Origin: Leadbetterella sp040829825
GTDB taxonomy: Bacteria > Bacteroidota > Bacteroidia > Cytophagales > Spirosomataceae
NCBI RefSeq assembly: GCF_040829825.1
Contig: NZ_JBFOLH010000011.1
Length of the DNA stretch: 64,000 bases
Strand: one strand, 5' to 3'
Position 1 is the first letter of the stretch, and every line of letters starts with the position of its first letter. Made by a program: the position numbers and the translations under genes. This document shows positions 49,708-59,258 of this stretch, in pieces. The notes below the pieces were generated by a model, which did not search any database, was not told the DNA's origin, and was given only the letters and a program-made list of their open reading frames with translations.

Positions 49708-51402
49708 ATGGATAAAATTTCGGTATATCAGGTTTTCTTACGTGTATTCGGAAATAAAAATACTACCAATAAATTTTATGGCACCCTTTCAGAAAACGGG
49801 ACGGGTAAATTCGGGGATATAAATGCCGCTGCCCTGAAGGCATTCAGGAAGCTGGGTGTGACCCATATCTGGTATACCGGGGTGATAGAGCACGCTACCA
49901 TGACTGATTTTTCGGCTTACGGTATCGCCAAAGACCACCCCCAGGTGGTAAAGGGAATTGCCGGCTCACCCTATGCCATTAAAGATTATTACGATGTAAA
50001 CCCTTACCTGGCGCAGGATGTCAGCCAGCGCATGGCCGAATTTGAGACACTGGTTCATCGGACACATAAAGCCGGGCTGAAGGCGCTTATTGATTTTGTG
50101 CCTAACCATGTGGCCCGCCAGTATACATCAGACGTTAAGCCCGCCGGTGTAACTGATTTTGGTGAAAAAGACGATATCGCCACGGCTTTCAGCCCTTCCA
50201 ATAACTTCTACTACATTCCCGGAAAGCATTTTACCGTTCCTGATGGCGTGAACCCGCCGGTGGCGTTTGATCAGCCATACACCGAGTATCCGGCCAAAGC
50301 TACCGGTAACGATGTTTTTTCGGAAGCACCCAGCATTAACGACTGGTTTGAAACCGTAAAGCTGAATTACGGGGTAGATTACCGGAACGGCCGGAAAAAA
50401 TATTTTGATCCGGTGCCGGCCACCTGGAACCAGATGCTGGATATCCTGCTTTTCTGGTCGGGCAAAGGCGTTGACGGCTTCCGTTGTGATATGGCTGAAA
50501 TGGTACCCGTGGAATTCTGGCATTGGGTGATCCCGAAGGTTAAGGCCCGGCACCCGGAGGTGATCTTTATCGCAGAGATTTACAACCCGGCCGAATACCG
50601 CAATTACCTGGATTTCGGGAACTTTGATTACCTCTATGACAAAGTAGGCTTATACGATGCCCTGCGGCGCCTGGTGGAAGGCCACGGCAATGTCATGGAT
50701 ATCACCCGTGTATGGCAAAAAGAATCGGGCCAGTTCTCCCGCAGGATGCTCCGTTTCCTGGAAAATCACGACGAGCAGCGGATCGCCTCTGACGAATTCG
50801 GAAAAACGCCGGAGTCGGCCTATGCCGCTATGATGCTGTCGGCCACACTGCATTCGGGGCCGGTTATGATTTACGCAGGGCAGGAGTTTGGTGTGAAGCC
50901 CGACAGGGCTGAGGGCTTCCAGGGAGACGACGGCCGCACCACCATTTTCGACTTCTGGGGCTTGCCCGAGGTACAATCCTGGCTGGGCAAATACACAAAC
51001 GATGCCCTGGATGAGAAGACGGCGGCTGTACGGAATTATTACGAACGGCTACTCCATTTTATACAGAAAAATGAAGCCGTGTATGCCGGTGAGTTTCATG
51101 ACCTGCAGTACCTGAACGGCGCCGGAAAAAGCCGGGGATACGATGAGCGCCTGATCTATTCTTACCTGCGTTTCTCCCGGAAGCAATGTTTGCTGTTTGT
51201 TTTTAACTTTGACCTCGTAAACGAAAAAAGGTTTAACCTGCAGCTGCCCCGGGAGGTATTTAAAGAGGGGCGGATCCGGATGAAGTTCAGGCCTCTTTTT
51301 GAGCCTGCAGAAAAAATGGAGATAAAAACAGAGGCAGGCATTCAGCTCGATATCACCGTACCGCCCAACGGGTTCAGGATATGGGAAATTGAAGTAAAAT
51401 AA
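49708..51402 (+). CDS. GH13 alpha-amylase family enzyme, cytosolic
   Basis: A 564-residue protein without signal peptide. GH13 motifs are clear: DFVPNHVARQY (region I), GVDGFRCDMAE with the nucleophile Asp261, FIAEIY with the acid Glu290, and ENHDEQR with Asp355. The C-terminal beta domain ends with FRIWEIEVK. It probably breaks maltodextrins to maltose or rearranges them in the cytoplasm, feeding the divergent pgmB-GH65 pair. Exact specificity (amylase, maltodextrin glucosidase) cannot be fixed from sequence. Confidence 0.9.
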   Translation: MDKISVYQVFLRVFGNKNTTNKFYGTLSENGTGKFGDINAAALKAFRKLGVTHIWYTGVIEHATMTDFSAYGIAKDHPQVVKGIAGSPYAIKDYYDVNPYLAQDVSQRMAEFETLVHRTHKAGLKALIDFVPNHVARQYTSDVKPAGVTDFGEKDDIATAFSPSNNFYYIPGKHFTVPDGVNPPVAFDQPYTEYPAKATGNDVFSEAPSINDWFETVKLNYGVDYRNGRKKYFDPVPATWNQMLDILLFWSGKGVDGFRCDMAEMVPVEFWHWVIPKVKARHPEVIFIAEIYNPAEYRNYLDFGNFDYLYDKVGLYDALRRLVEGHGNVMDITRVWQKESGQFSRRMLRFLENHDEQRIASDEFGKTPESAYAAMMLSATLHSGPVMIYAGQEFGVKPDRAEGFQGDDGRTTIFDFWGLPEVQSWLGKYTNDALDEKTAAVRNYYERLLHFIQKNEAVYAGEFHDLQYLNGAGKSRGYDERLIYSYLRFSRKQCLLFVFNFDLVNEKRFNLQLPREVFKEGRIRMKFRPLFEPAEKMEIKTEAGIQLDITVPPNGFRIWEIEVK

Positions 51403-51460
51403 GAAGGATAGAAATAAAATTTCCGACGGCCTGAACCTGAGGAATGAATACGTAAATAAA

Positions 51461-52657
51461 ATGACAAAGTCACAAAAATACCTGGTGGGAGCAGTTCTGG
51501 CTCTTTTAGGCGTGGTTATATTTGTTTTCCGGGCAGACCTGTTTTTCATTCCCAACCGCCCCGGCGTAACCGCCCTCTTGCAGAATTGGATCCAGCCTTA
51601 CGGGTTAGGGGTTTTCATGCTGTTGCTGGGCTACCTTCTGGCCAAAAGCTTTAACCTGAAATGGTGGGTGTTTATCCTGCTTTTTGTAGCCTGGGAGCTG
51701 ACCTATGTGGTGGTGCTGAATTTCGGGGCGGGTTTTCTGCCTGATAAAGCCAAGCTCACCGGCTGGTTGGGTCATTTCAAGAGAGTGGCCCTGGATAACC
51801 GTTCCATGGTCCAGTTCCAGGAAGAAACGGCACAGTACGACAAGGAATTGTTTTATACGCTGCGGCCCGGTCAATCACGCTTCAGGTCGTTTGAATTCAA
51901 TACCTTGTATAACGTGAATGCATTGGGCGTACGTGACGATGCTGCCAGCCTGGAGCACCCCCGCGTGATTTTCCTGGGCGATTCCTTCACCATGGGCTGG
52001 GGAGTGGAGCAGGATCAGTGTTTCCCGGCCGTTTTTGAGAAAAAATCAGGATTGAAATGCCTGAGTACCGGTGTTTCATCGTACGGAACAGCCCGCGAAA
52101 TGCGCATGCTGGCGCGCACACAGACTGACTCCCTGAAGGCCATTATTATCCAGTTTCATGATACCGACCTCGAAGAAAACAACTTTTACATTAAAAATAA
52201 CCGGTTGGGCTCGCGTACACAGGCAGATTTTGATGCCCAGGTGGCCGATAATAAAAAATACGCTTCCTGGTTTCCGTTCAAATACGTAAAAACGGCATTG
52301 CTCAATGCCGTGGCGGGTATGAAAGCCCCGGATGCCACAGAAGCGGCCTTAAAGGGAAACCAGGAGGAATACCCGGCTTTCTTGTCGGAATTTTATTCTA
52401 TCCTGACAGAAATCAGGGAAATAAGCGACGTACCGGTCATCCTGACCTATACCGGTAGCTTTTACACCGACCCGGGAATGATTCAGCGGTTTGAAAGATT
52501 TGGGCGACAGCTTGATGTGAAGGATATCTATTTTGTCAACCTGGGCCGGGTGCTGAATTATGAAGATTATTTCTACTTTGATGACCACATGAACGCAAAA
52601 GGCCATGAAAAAGCGGCCGATGCGCTCTGGGCGAAGTACCGCGAAGTTATAAAATGA
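51461..52657 (+). CDS. Membrane-anchored SGNH/GDSL hydrolase-like protein
   Basis: A 398-residue protein with two to three N-terminal membrane helices (about residues 8-92) followed by a periplasmic SGNH hydrolase domain: FLGDSFTMGWGV (Ser175 as nucleophile), STGVSSYGTAREM (the G block), and DDHMNAKGH near the end with the catalytic Asp-x-x-His pattern. Enzymes with this layout often remove or move acyl groups on envelope polysaccharides. Substrate unknown. It is upstream of leuS, which has its own promoter. Confidence 0.82.
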   Translation: MTKSQKYLVGAVLALLGVVIFVFRADLFFIPNRPGVTALLQNWIQPYGLGVFMLLLGYLLAKSFNLKWWVFILLFVAWELTYVVVLNFGAGFLPDKAKLTGWLGHFKRVALDNRSMVQFQEETAQYDKELFYTLRPGQSRFRSFEFNTLYNVNALGVRDDAASLEHPRVIFLGDSFTMGWGVEQDQCFPAVFEKKSGLKCLSTGVSSYGTAREMRMLARTQTDSLKAIIIQFHDTDLEENNFYIKNNRLGSRTQADFDAQVADNKKYASWFPFKYVKTALLNAVAGMKAPDATEAALKGNQEEYPAFLSEFYSILTEIREISDVPVILTYTGSFYTDPGMIQRFERFGRQLDVKDIYFVNLGRVLNYEDYFYFDDHMNAKGHEKAADALWAKYREVIK

Positions 52658-52700
52658 TCTTACCGGCTTATTTTTATTAGCTTTCACGCCGGATTTCCCT

Positions 52701-52708
52701 TAATTTTG
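52701..52708 (+). promoter_or_regulatory. -7 promoter element for leuS
   Basis: TAATTTTG followed by C, an exact TAnnTTTG match, lies 27 bp upstream of the leuS ATG. A TTTC about 15 bp before it is a poor -33. Confidence 0.5.
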
Positions 52709-52735
52709 CAGCATTTTTAGAATTAATCAGGCAAA

Positions 52736-55546
52736 ATGGCGGAATATAATCACCGGGAAATCGAGAAAAAATGGCAAAAATACTGGGAAGAAAACCAGGT
52801 CTATAAAGTAGACATTGATCCTTCCAGGCCCAAATACTATGTGCTCGACATGTTTCCTTACCCTTCAGGGGCAGGGCTGCATGTGGGTCACCCGCTGGGA
52901 TACATCGCCTCTGACATCTTCAGCCGCTACAAACGGTTGAAAGGATACAACGTGCTGCATCCCATGGGCTTTGACTCGTTTGGCCTGCCTGCGGAGCAAT
53001 ACGCCATCCAGACCGGGCAGCACCCGGCCGTGACCACCGCGCAGAACATCAGAACCTATATTTCCCAGCTGAAAAACATTGGCTTCTCTTACGACTGGTC
53101 AAGAGAAGTGCGTACCTCCGATCCCGGTTATTACAAATGGACCCAGTGGATCTTCAGCCGGATTTTTAACAGCTGGTACAATAAAGATACCGATAAGGCA
53201 GAAGACATCCGGACCCTTTATGAGCGCCTCGCTCAGGGCGGAACAGCGGCCGTGAATGCCGTAACCGAAGATAACCTGCCGGAGTTTACAGCCGGAGAAT
53301 GGAACAGCTGGACGGAGGAGAAAAAATACGAAGTGTCACTGGATTACCGGCTGACTTACCGGACAGATTCAGTGGTGAATTTCTGCCCGGCATTGGGTAT
53401 GGTGCTTTCAAACGACGAAGTGAAAGACGGCGTATCGGAGAGGGGCGGCTATCCTGTGATCCAGAAAAAAATGAGCCAGTGGATGATGCGCATCACGGCG
53501 TACGCCGACCGGCTGATCTCCGGGCTGGATACCATCGACTGGTCGGAATCTCTGAAAGACCAGCAACGCAACTGGATCGGGAAGTCGACCGGCGCCTCCG
53601 TGCGCTTTAAAGTAGAAAATTCAACAAAAGAAATAGAGGTTTTTACCACGCGGGTAGACACCATTTACGGGGTGAGCTTCCTGGTGCTGGCACCTGAGCA
53701 CGAGTGGGTGGCCGAGCTGACCACTCCGGATCAGCTGACAGCGGTTCAGCAGTATATCGAGGAAACGCAGAAACGCTCGGAGCTGGATAGGGTAGCCGAT
53801 GTAAAGACCGTTTCAGGAGCATTTACGGGCAGCTATTGCATTAACCCGGTAAACGGTGAGCAGGTGCCGATCTGGATAGCCGATTACGTGCTGGCCGGCT
53901 ACGGAACCGGTGCGGTGATGGGAGTGCCTTCAGGCGACCAGCGCGACTGGAACTTTGCAACGCATTTCGGGTTACCGGTGATCCCGATCCTGGATGCGCA
54001 GCAGGACATTGAAAACCAGGCTGACGCCACCAAGGAAGGAAAATACATCAATTCAGGAATAATTAACGGTCTGGAGTACAAGCAGGCTACGGCAAAGCTG
54101 ATCTCCTGGCTGGAAGAGAACAAGATCGGGAAAGGAAAGGTAAACTACCGCCTGCGCGATGCCGTGTTTGCCCGCCAGCGCTACTGGGGAGAACCCGTAC
54201 CCGTATATTTTAAAACCAACGCGGACGGCAGGGCCATTCCTTACCTGGTAGCCGACAAAGACCTGCCGCTGATCCTGCCGGAAATTGACAAATATCAGCC
54301 TACGGAAACCGGGGAGCCACCATTGGGCCGTGCCAAAGACTGGACCTATACACCCGAAGGGGAGAGTGCCGCTTATCCGCTGGAAATGAGCACTATGCCC
54401 GGCTGGGCAGGCAGCAGCTGGTACTGGTATCGCTATATGGATCCGAAAAACGGGGCGGCCTTTGCCTCTGCCGAAGCCCTGGATTACTGGAAAGACATTG
54501 ACCTGTACCTGGGCGGTACCGAGCATGCTACCGGTCACCTGCTGTACAGCCGTTTCTGGAATAAAGTGCTCAAAGACCTGGGTTTTGTGAAGGAAGAGGA
54601 GTTTGCCAAAAAGCTGATCAACCAGGGAATGATCCAGGGGCGGTCGAGCTTTGTATACCGCGTAAAGGGAACGGATAAAGCTACTTTTGTTTCCTATGGA
54701 TTGCGAAAAGACTATGACGTAACCCCGCTGCATGTGGATGTCAATATCGTAGACGGCGATGTGCTGGATATAGAGAAGTTCAAAGCTACCCGGAACGACA
54801 TCGGCGAGGATCCGCAGTTTATCCTGGAAGACGGGAAGTATATCTGCGGGTCAGAGGTGGAAAAAATGTCGAAATCCAAGTTCAATGTAGTGAACCCGGA
54901 TACCCTTGTAGACCGTTACGGCGCAGATACGCTGCGGTTGTATGAAATGTTCCTGGGCCCGCTGACCGAAAGCAAGCCCTGGGATACCAAAGGCATTGAA
55001 GGAACCAGCCGTTTCCTGCGTAAATTATGGCGCCTGTTCTTTGATCAGAACGGACGGTACATCGTAACAGAAGATGAGCCTTCAAAAGACAGCCTGAAGA
55101 CGCTGCACAAGACCATCAAAAAAGTGGCGGAAGATATTGAGCACTTCTCGTTCAATACCTCGGTAAGCTCGTTTATGATCTGTGTCAATGAGCTCTCCGA
55201 TCAGAAATGTCATTCAAGACCGGTGCTGAAAGATCTGCTGGTGGTGATGTCGGCTTATGCGCCTCACATTACCGAAGAGCTCTGGTCGCTGATAGGAGAA
55301 ACGGGCTCCATTACCCAGACCGCTTACCCGGAATGGAACCCCGAATACCTCAAAGAAGATGCGTTTGAATACCCCATTCAGATCAACGGCAAAGTGCGGG
55401 TGAACCTGACTTTCCCGGCCGATGCCTCCAAAGAAGAGATCGAGAAAGAAGTGCTGGCCAATGAGCAGGTGATCCGCTGGATGGAAGGCAATCCGCTGAA
55501 AAAGATCATCGTGGTGCCCAAACGCATTGTAAATGTTGTAATTTAG
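52736..55546 (+). CDS. leuS: Leucine--tRNA ligase
   Basis: A 936-residue class I synthetase. HIGH motif as HVGH at residues 49-52 (YPSGAGLHVGHPLGY), editing domain CP1 with GTGAVMGVPSGDQRDWNFA, and KMSKS at residues 710-714 (VEKMSKSKFNVVNPD). A leucine-specific insertion precedes KMSKS (about 635-705), as in other Bacteroidota LeuRS. The C-terminal domain ends with KIIVVPKRIVNVVI. It charges tRNA-Leu and edits mischarged isoleucine or norvaline. Confidence 0.96.
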   Translation: MAEYNHREIEKKWQKYWEENQVYKVDIDPSRPKYYVLDMFPYPSGAGLHVGHPLGYIASDIFSRYKRLKGYNVLHPMGFDSFGLPAEQYAIQTGQHPAVTTAQNIRTYISQLKNIGFSYDWSREVRTSDPGYYKWTQWIFSRIFNSWYNKDTDKAEDIRTLYERLAQGGTAAVNAVTEDNLPEFTAGEWNSWTEEKKYEVSLDYRLTYRTDSVVNFCPALGMVLSNDEVKDGVSERGGYPVIQKKMSQWMMRITAYADRLISGLDTIDWSESLKDQQRNWIGKSTGASVRFKVENSTKEIEVFTTRVDTIYGVSFLVLAPEHEWVAELTTPDQLTAVQQYIEETQKRSELDRVADVKTVSGAFTGSYCINPVNGEQVPIWIADYVLAGYGTGAVMGVPSGDQRDWNFATHFGLPVIPILDAQQDIENQADATKEGKYINSGIINGLEYKQATAKLISWLEENKIGKGKVNYRLRDAVFARQRYWGEPVPVYFKTNADGRAIPYLVADKDLPLILPEIDKYQPTETGEPPLGRAKDWTYTPEGESAAYPLEMSTMPGWAGSSWYWYRYMDPKNGAAFASAEALDYWKDIDLYLGGTEHATGHLLYSRFWNKVLKDLGFVKEEEFAKKLINQGMIQGRSSFVYRVKGTDKATFVSYGLRKDYDVTPLHVDVNIVDGDVLDIEKFKATRNDIGEDPQFILEDGKYICGSEVEKMSKSKFNVVNPDTLVDRYGADTLRLYEMFLGPLTESKPWDTKGIEGTSRFLRKLWRLFFDQNGRYIVTEDEPSKDSLKTLHKTIKKVAEDIEHFSFNTSVSSFMICVNELSDQKCHSRPVLKDLLVVMSAYAPHITEELWSLIGETGSITQTAYPEWNPEYLKEDAFEYPIQINGKVRVNLTFPADASKEEIEKEVLANEQVIRWMEGNPLKKIIVVPKRIVNVVI

Positions 55547-55663
55547 CAGAGTAACCCGGTTCCCGGTTCCCGACAAGCCGGGCCGTGCTGGCTTGAACTG
55601 ACAGGCGGAACATCACGTGACCACCGGATGAATAAGGGCTGATTGCATAACGAACTGAAAAAT

Positions 55664-56773
55664 ATGAACAAATGGGTCGTTTTCCTGCTCCTTCTCCCGT
55701 TCTGGGCACATGCACAGAAAAAGGTGGTTTTTGAGCTGGAAAACCCGGGTGAAGACGATCGCTTTTACCTGGCTTCTGACCGCGTAGGGTGGAACCCGGC
55801 CGATTCTTCGGCATTTTTCCGGAAAGAAGCCGGGCGCTACCGGCTGGAGCTTTCGCTGCCGGCAGGAAGCCGCCTGGAGTTTAAGGTTACCCGCGGCCAT
55901 TGGTCAACAGCAGAATGCCGTGCCAACGGCTACCCGCTCGCTAACCGCGGGCTGACCGTTTCGGGAGATACCCTGGTGGTTCTCACTATAGCCGGGTGGA
56001 GCGACAGGATCCGGAAAGTGCCTGAAGCCATTGAACGATTGACCGCTGATACCCTTCATTCGCAGATTCTTCAAAAAGACAAGGCCTACTGGGTTTTGCT
56101 GCCGCAAGGGTACGAAAGCGGGAAAAGAAAATACCCGGTTATTTACCTGCATGACGGCCAGAATCTCTTTGACGGCTATTATACCCATAACGGGCAGGAA
56201 TGGCGGGTGGATGAAACAATCGATTCCCTGAACCGCTTTGGCCGGGGGCAATGCATCATTGTGGGGATCGGCTCTGACGCCGACCGGCTGAGTGAATATT
56301 CTCCTTACCCGTGGAAAGAGCCACGGGAAATCAATGGGGCACATTATTTGCAGTTTCTGGTTAAGGAGCTGATTCCACGGGTGGAAGCGCAGTTCCGTAC
56401 CAACGGGTCAAGGGCAATTGCCGGCAGCTCTATGGGTGCGTTGATCTCGCTGGAAGCCATCCTGGAATACCCGGATGTTTTTCAGGCCGCCGGGCTTTTC
56501 TCTATGGCCCAGGCCCGACCTTTGCCCGGCAACCCCTATGTGCTGGACCAGGTCAGGAAAGGGCTTGAAGATCACAAGCCCCGGAACGTGCTAATCTATT
56601 ACGGGAAAGAGGAAGGAGAAACCCTGCCGGTTTTCAGCCGGCAGCTGTACGATGCCTTCCGGCAGGGGAGGAGCACCCGTGCAGCCCTGGAGTGGGACGA
56701 CACCGGCCGGCACGAAGAAAAATACTGGCAGCAACCGTTCCTCCATTTTATCGAATTTTTTGAACGGTTGTAG
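55664..56773 (+). CDS. Secreted esterase-family alpha/beta hydrolase with N-terminal beta domain
   Basis: 369 residues from the ATG at 55664 (an upstream TTG at 55643 was rejected because the signal peptide MNKWVVFLLLLPFWAHAQ starts here). A beta-rich N-terminal module (about 20-125) resembles carbohydrate-binding CBM20/48-like folds (FYLASDRVGWNP, GSRLEFKVTRGHW). The hydrolase domain has VIYLHDGQNLFDG, the nucleophile Ser256 in AGSSMGA, and a late histidine in GRHEEKYW, the pattern of Fes/IroE or feruloyl-type esterases. Substrate unknown. A 549-bp gap with the 55-bp repeat array follows. Confidence 0.87.
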   Translation: MNKWVVFLLLLPFWAHAQKKVVFELENPGEDDRFYLASDRVGWNPADSSAFFRKEAGRYRLELSLPAGSRLEFKVTRGHWSTAECRANGYPLANRGLTVSGDTLVVLTIAGWSDRIRKVPEAIERLTADTLHSQILQKDKAYWVLLPQGYESGKRKYPVIYLHDGQNLFDGYYTHNGQEWRVDETIDSLNRFGRGQCIIVGIGSDADRLSEYSPYPWKEPREINGAHYLQFLVKELIPRVEAQFRTNGSRAIAGSSMGALISLEAILEYPDVFQAAGLFSMAQARPLPGNPYVLDQVRKGLEDHKPRNVLIYYGKEEGETLPVFSRQLYDAFRQGRSTRAALEWDDTGRHEEKYWQQPFLHFIEFFERL

Positions 56774-57322
56774 AGAATATATACAAAAGCAGACTGGAAA
56801 GGCCTTTTAAAGGTGTATTACCTTGTCAACAGTTGTAAAGAATATTTACCATGGCAACGACCCTGAAAGGGTCAAATATTTATAAAATTAAACAAGTATG
56901 ACCGCCAAACCCTGACCCTGAAGGGGTCAAATATTTATAGAATTAAACAGGTATGACCAGCGAGCCCTGACCCTGAAAGGGTCAAATATTTATAAAATTA
57001 AACAAGTATGACTGCCAAACCCTGACCCTGAAAGGGTCAAATATTTATAAAATTAAACAGGTATGACCGGCGAACCCTGACCCTGAAGGGGTCAAATATT
57101 TATAGAATTAAACAAGTATGACCGCCAAACCCTGACCCTGAAAGGGTCAAATATTTATAAAATTAAACAGGTATAACCGCCAAACCCTGACCCTGAAAGG
57201 GTCAAATATATATAGGATTAAGCAGGTATGACCAGCGAGCCCTGACCCTGAAGGGGTCAAATAAAATGCAACGGGCTATAAAAATATCTTTCGGATCCTT
57301 TAAACGGAAAACTTTACGATAA
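56774..57322. other. 549-bp intergenic region holding the 55-bp hairpin array
   Basis: No protein gene is supported here. Most of it is the tandem array at 56854-57262; the short remainders on each side are AT-rich. The thioredoxin-like gene starts 60 bp after the array, preceded by a near-consensus -7 TATCTTTC (about 57285). Confidence 0.8.
56854..57262 (+). repeat. Eight-copy array of hairpin units at an exact 55-bp period
   Basis: The core CCCTGAA(A/G)GGG begins at 56861, 56916, 56971, 57026, 57081, 57136, 57191 and 57246, always 55 bp apart. In each full unit TGACCCT-GAA-AGGGTCA forms a 7-bp stem with a 3-nt loop; where A changes to G the stem keeps a G-T/U pair. Between stems the sequence CAAATATTTATA-AAATTAAACA-GTATGACC is nearly constant. 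The units vary in short coordinated blocks (such as CCGCCAAA or CAGCGAG), so it is not a CRISPR. Confidence 0.95.
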
Positions 57323-58546
57323 ATGAAAAAAATATTCTTCCTGTTGTTGCTGTCTTCTGCCGCTTATGCGCAGCAGGCCGTACCGGATAGCACCGATAGT
57401 ATTGTATTCAGGTCGTATGAAGATTCTCTGAAAGCCGAGCTTTCAAGAGCCGGCAACCGGGAGTTCATGGAAGATTTTACGACCAGGTTTGCAAAATATT
57501 ACGACAATGCCGCGCAATATGAACGTTTTGCCTCCATGACTGTAGATGCGCTGGAAATGGAGCTTTTTGAACAAAGAGCTGCCCAGAAAAAACTCCTGGA
57601 AAATGCCCCGGTCACCCCTTTCCTGAAGAACCATCTGACCCGGGAAGCCGATTTCCAGTATTGGCACCTGCTGTATGCTTACCCGGTGATCCGGGCCAAT
57701 AACGACCAGAAATCCAGGAGGCTGGTATCGGTGCCGGAAGAAATTACCAGGGGATTCCGGAAACAGGAGATGGCTTACCCTTTTAACCTGAAATACAGGG
57801 CCTTTCGCCACCTGGTGCCGTATTATGTGAGCTACGAGAATTCAAGGGAGAGAAACTTTGAGAAATATACCAACATGCTGCTGATGGTAAACGACAAGGC
57901 AGAATATTCGCTGAAGCATTTAAAAGGAGAAATAGCAGATTATTCGCTGGCGCAGCTGCTTTTTGCCTACAAAGCCTACCTGAGCTCCAGCCTGGCTCAA
58001 AGTGTGGTCAGCCAGGTGGAAAACGACGAAATAAGGGCACGGTTTACAGGAACATACCTCGACGATATAGCCCGGCAGCAGGCCGTGGTCGCAGAAAAGG
58101 AACGGGAGCGCCAGGCAAAAGAGAACCCCGTTTTAACCTTTGTCAACCTGAAAGGAAAAACGTTTGACCTCTCGGAATTCAAAGGAAAAGTGGTGTATAT
58201 TGATTTCTGGGCCAGTTGGTGTGGTCCCTGCAAGGCTCAGTTCCCATATGCCCGGAAATTGCACGAAACCCTGCCCGAAAAATTGAAAAAGGATATTGTT
58301 TTCCTGTATATCTCTATTGATGATACGGTGGAAAGATGGCAGGAAGGTATCAAGTCTAACGGACTGGAAGATTTTGTCAACGGCCATGTGGAAGGCGGCT
58401 GGGGAGCGGAAGTGCTGGCAAAGCTGGGTATACGGAGCATTCCCCGGTATATGCTCGTAGACAAGAGCGGCAAGATCGTGGATGCCAATGCCCGGCGGCC
58501 CAATGATCCCGAGATTCTCCCTCACCTCATCCGGCTGGCTGAATGA
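57323..58546 (+). CDS. TlpA-like thioredoxin-fold disulfide reductase, secreted
   Basis: A 407-residue protein with signal peptide (MKKIFFLLLLSSAAYAQ), a helical N-terminal region of about 240 residues without known motifs, and a C-terminal thioredoxin domain: FDLSEFKGKVVYIDFWASWCGPCKAQ (in part VVYIDFWASWCGPCKAQ) with redox Cys300 and Cys303 and the cis-Pro segment IRSIPRYMLVD. Such proteins reduce disulfides in the periplasm, for example in cytochrome c maturation; many Bacteroidota copies have unknown targets. The hairpin array precedes it. Confidence 0.9.
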   Translation: MKKIFFLLLLSSAAYAQQAVPDSTDSIVFRSYEDSLKAELSRAGNREFMEDFTTRFAKYYDNAAQYERFASMTVDALEMELFEQRAAQKKLLENAPVTPFLKNHLTREADFQYWHLLYAYPVIRANNDQKSRRLVSVPEEITRGFRKQEMAYPFNLKYRAFRHLVPYYVSYENSRERNFEKYTNMLLMVNDKAEYSLKHLKGEIADYSLAQLLFAYKAYLSSSLAQSVVSQVENDEIRARFTGTYLDDIARQQAVVAEKERERQAKENPVLTFVNLKGKTFDLSEFKGKVVYIDFWASWCGPCKAQFPYARKLHETLPEKLKKDIVFLYISIDDTVERWQEGIKSNGLEDFVNGHVEGGWGAEVLAKLGIRSIPRYMLVDKSGKIVDANARRPNDPEILPHLIRLAE

Positions 58547-58621
58547 GCTATTTTCCTGATGAACGGTGAATGGATTTGACCTTTTCAACGTTATATTTAT
58601 ATATCATTTCCGATTATACCA

Positions 58622-58855
58622 ATGAAATTTCTTTTTCTTCTGTTTTTATTTTTTATACTTATCGGACCGGTGGTTCGTTTTGTATTTCGTATGCTGGTCA
58701 TGAACAAAGTAGTTCAGGAGCAGAAGAAATATTACGAAAAGCAGAGACCCACCCGGAAAGAAGGGGATATAAGGGTAGAGAATGCTACACCCAACCGGCC
58801 TCAGCGATCGAGTGACTCGGATGGACAGTACATTGATTACGAAGAAGTTAAATAA
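58622..58855 (+). CDS. DUF4834 family small membrane protein
   Basis: A 77-residue protein with one N-terminal membrane helix (MKFLFLLFLFFILIGPVVRFVF in parts: FLFLLFLFFILIGPVVRF) and a charged tail ending YIDYEEVK, which is the typical DUF4834 C-terminus (the motif DG-YIDYEE). The family is Bacteroidota-specific and of unknown function. The doxX-like gene begins 2 bp after the stop, so they form an operon. Confidence 0.85.
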   Translation: MKFLFLLFLFFILIGPVVRFVFRMLVMNKVVQEQKKYYEKQRPTRKEGDIRVENATPNRPQRSSDSDGQYIDYEEVK

Positions 58856-58857
58856 TT

Positions 58858-59253
58858 ATGCTGAAAAAATTAAGATCTGCAACCCCGATATCACTGGATC
58901 TGGGCTTATTAATTTTACGTTTTTTTTCATTTGGCTTTATGCTTACGCACGGGTGGCCCAAATTCCAGAAGATGGTGGTGGGGAACTTCGAGTTCAGTGA
59001 CCCGGTGGGTCTCGGGTCAGGGCTCAGCCTGGGGTTGGCGGTATTTGCTGAATTCTTTTGCAGTATTTTGATTATACTGGGACTCTTCACCCGTACAGCG
59101 CTGATATTCAATGCTGTAACGATGCTGGTTGCCGCTTTTGTGGTGCATGCCTCTGATCCCTTTAAAATTAAAGAAATGTCTTTGATATACCTGGTGATTT
59201 CAGTGGCTCTTATCCTGACCGGTCCGGGAAAATATGCCCTCGACAAGAAATAA
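58858..59253 (+). CDS. DoxX family membrane protein
   Basis: A 131-residue protein with four membrane helices and the DoxX pattern LLILRFFSFGFMLTHGWPKFQK (in part LRFFSFGFMLTHGWPK) followed by EFFCSILIILGLFTRTALI. DoxX-type proteins are linked to quinone-dependent oxidation or redox complexes, but most are uncharacterised. In operon with DUF4834; convergent with purN. Confidence 0.87.
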   Translation: MLKKLRSATPISLDLGLLILRFFSFGFMLTHGWPKFQKMVVGNFEFSDPVGLGSGLSLGLAVFAEFFCSILIILGLFTRTALIFNAVTMLVAAFVVHASDPFKIKEMSLIYLVISVALILTGPGKYALDKK

Positions 59254-59258
59254 GCGAC

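Noticed and set aside
56854..57262. CRISPR array
   Set aside because: The repeat period is regular, but the sequence between the stems is also conserved from unit to unit, so there are no spacers, and no cas genes are present.
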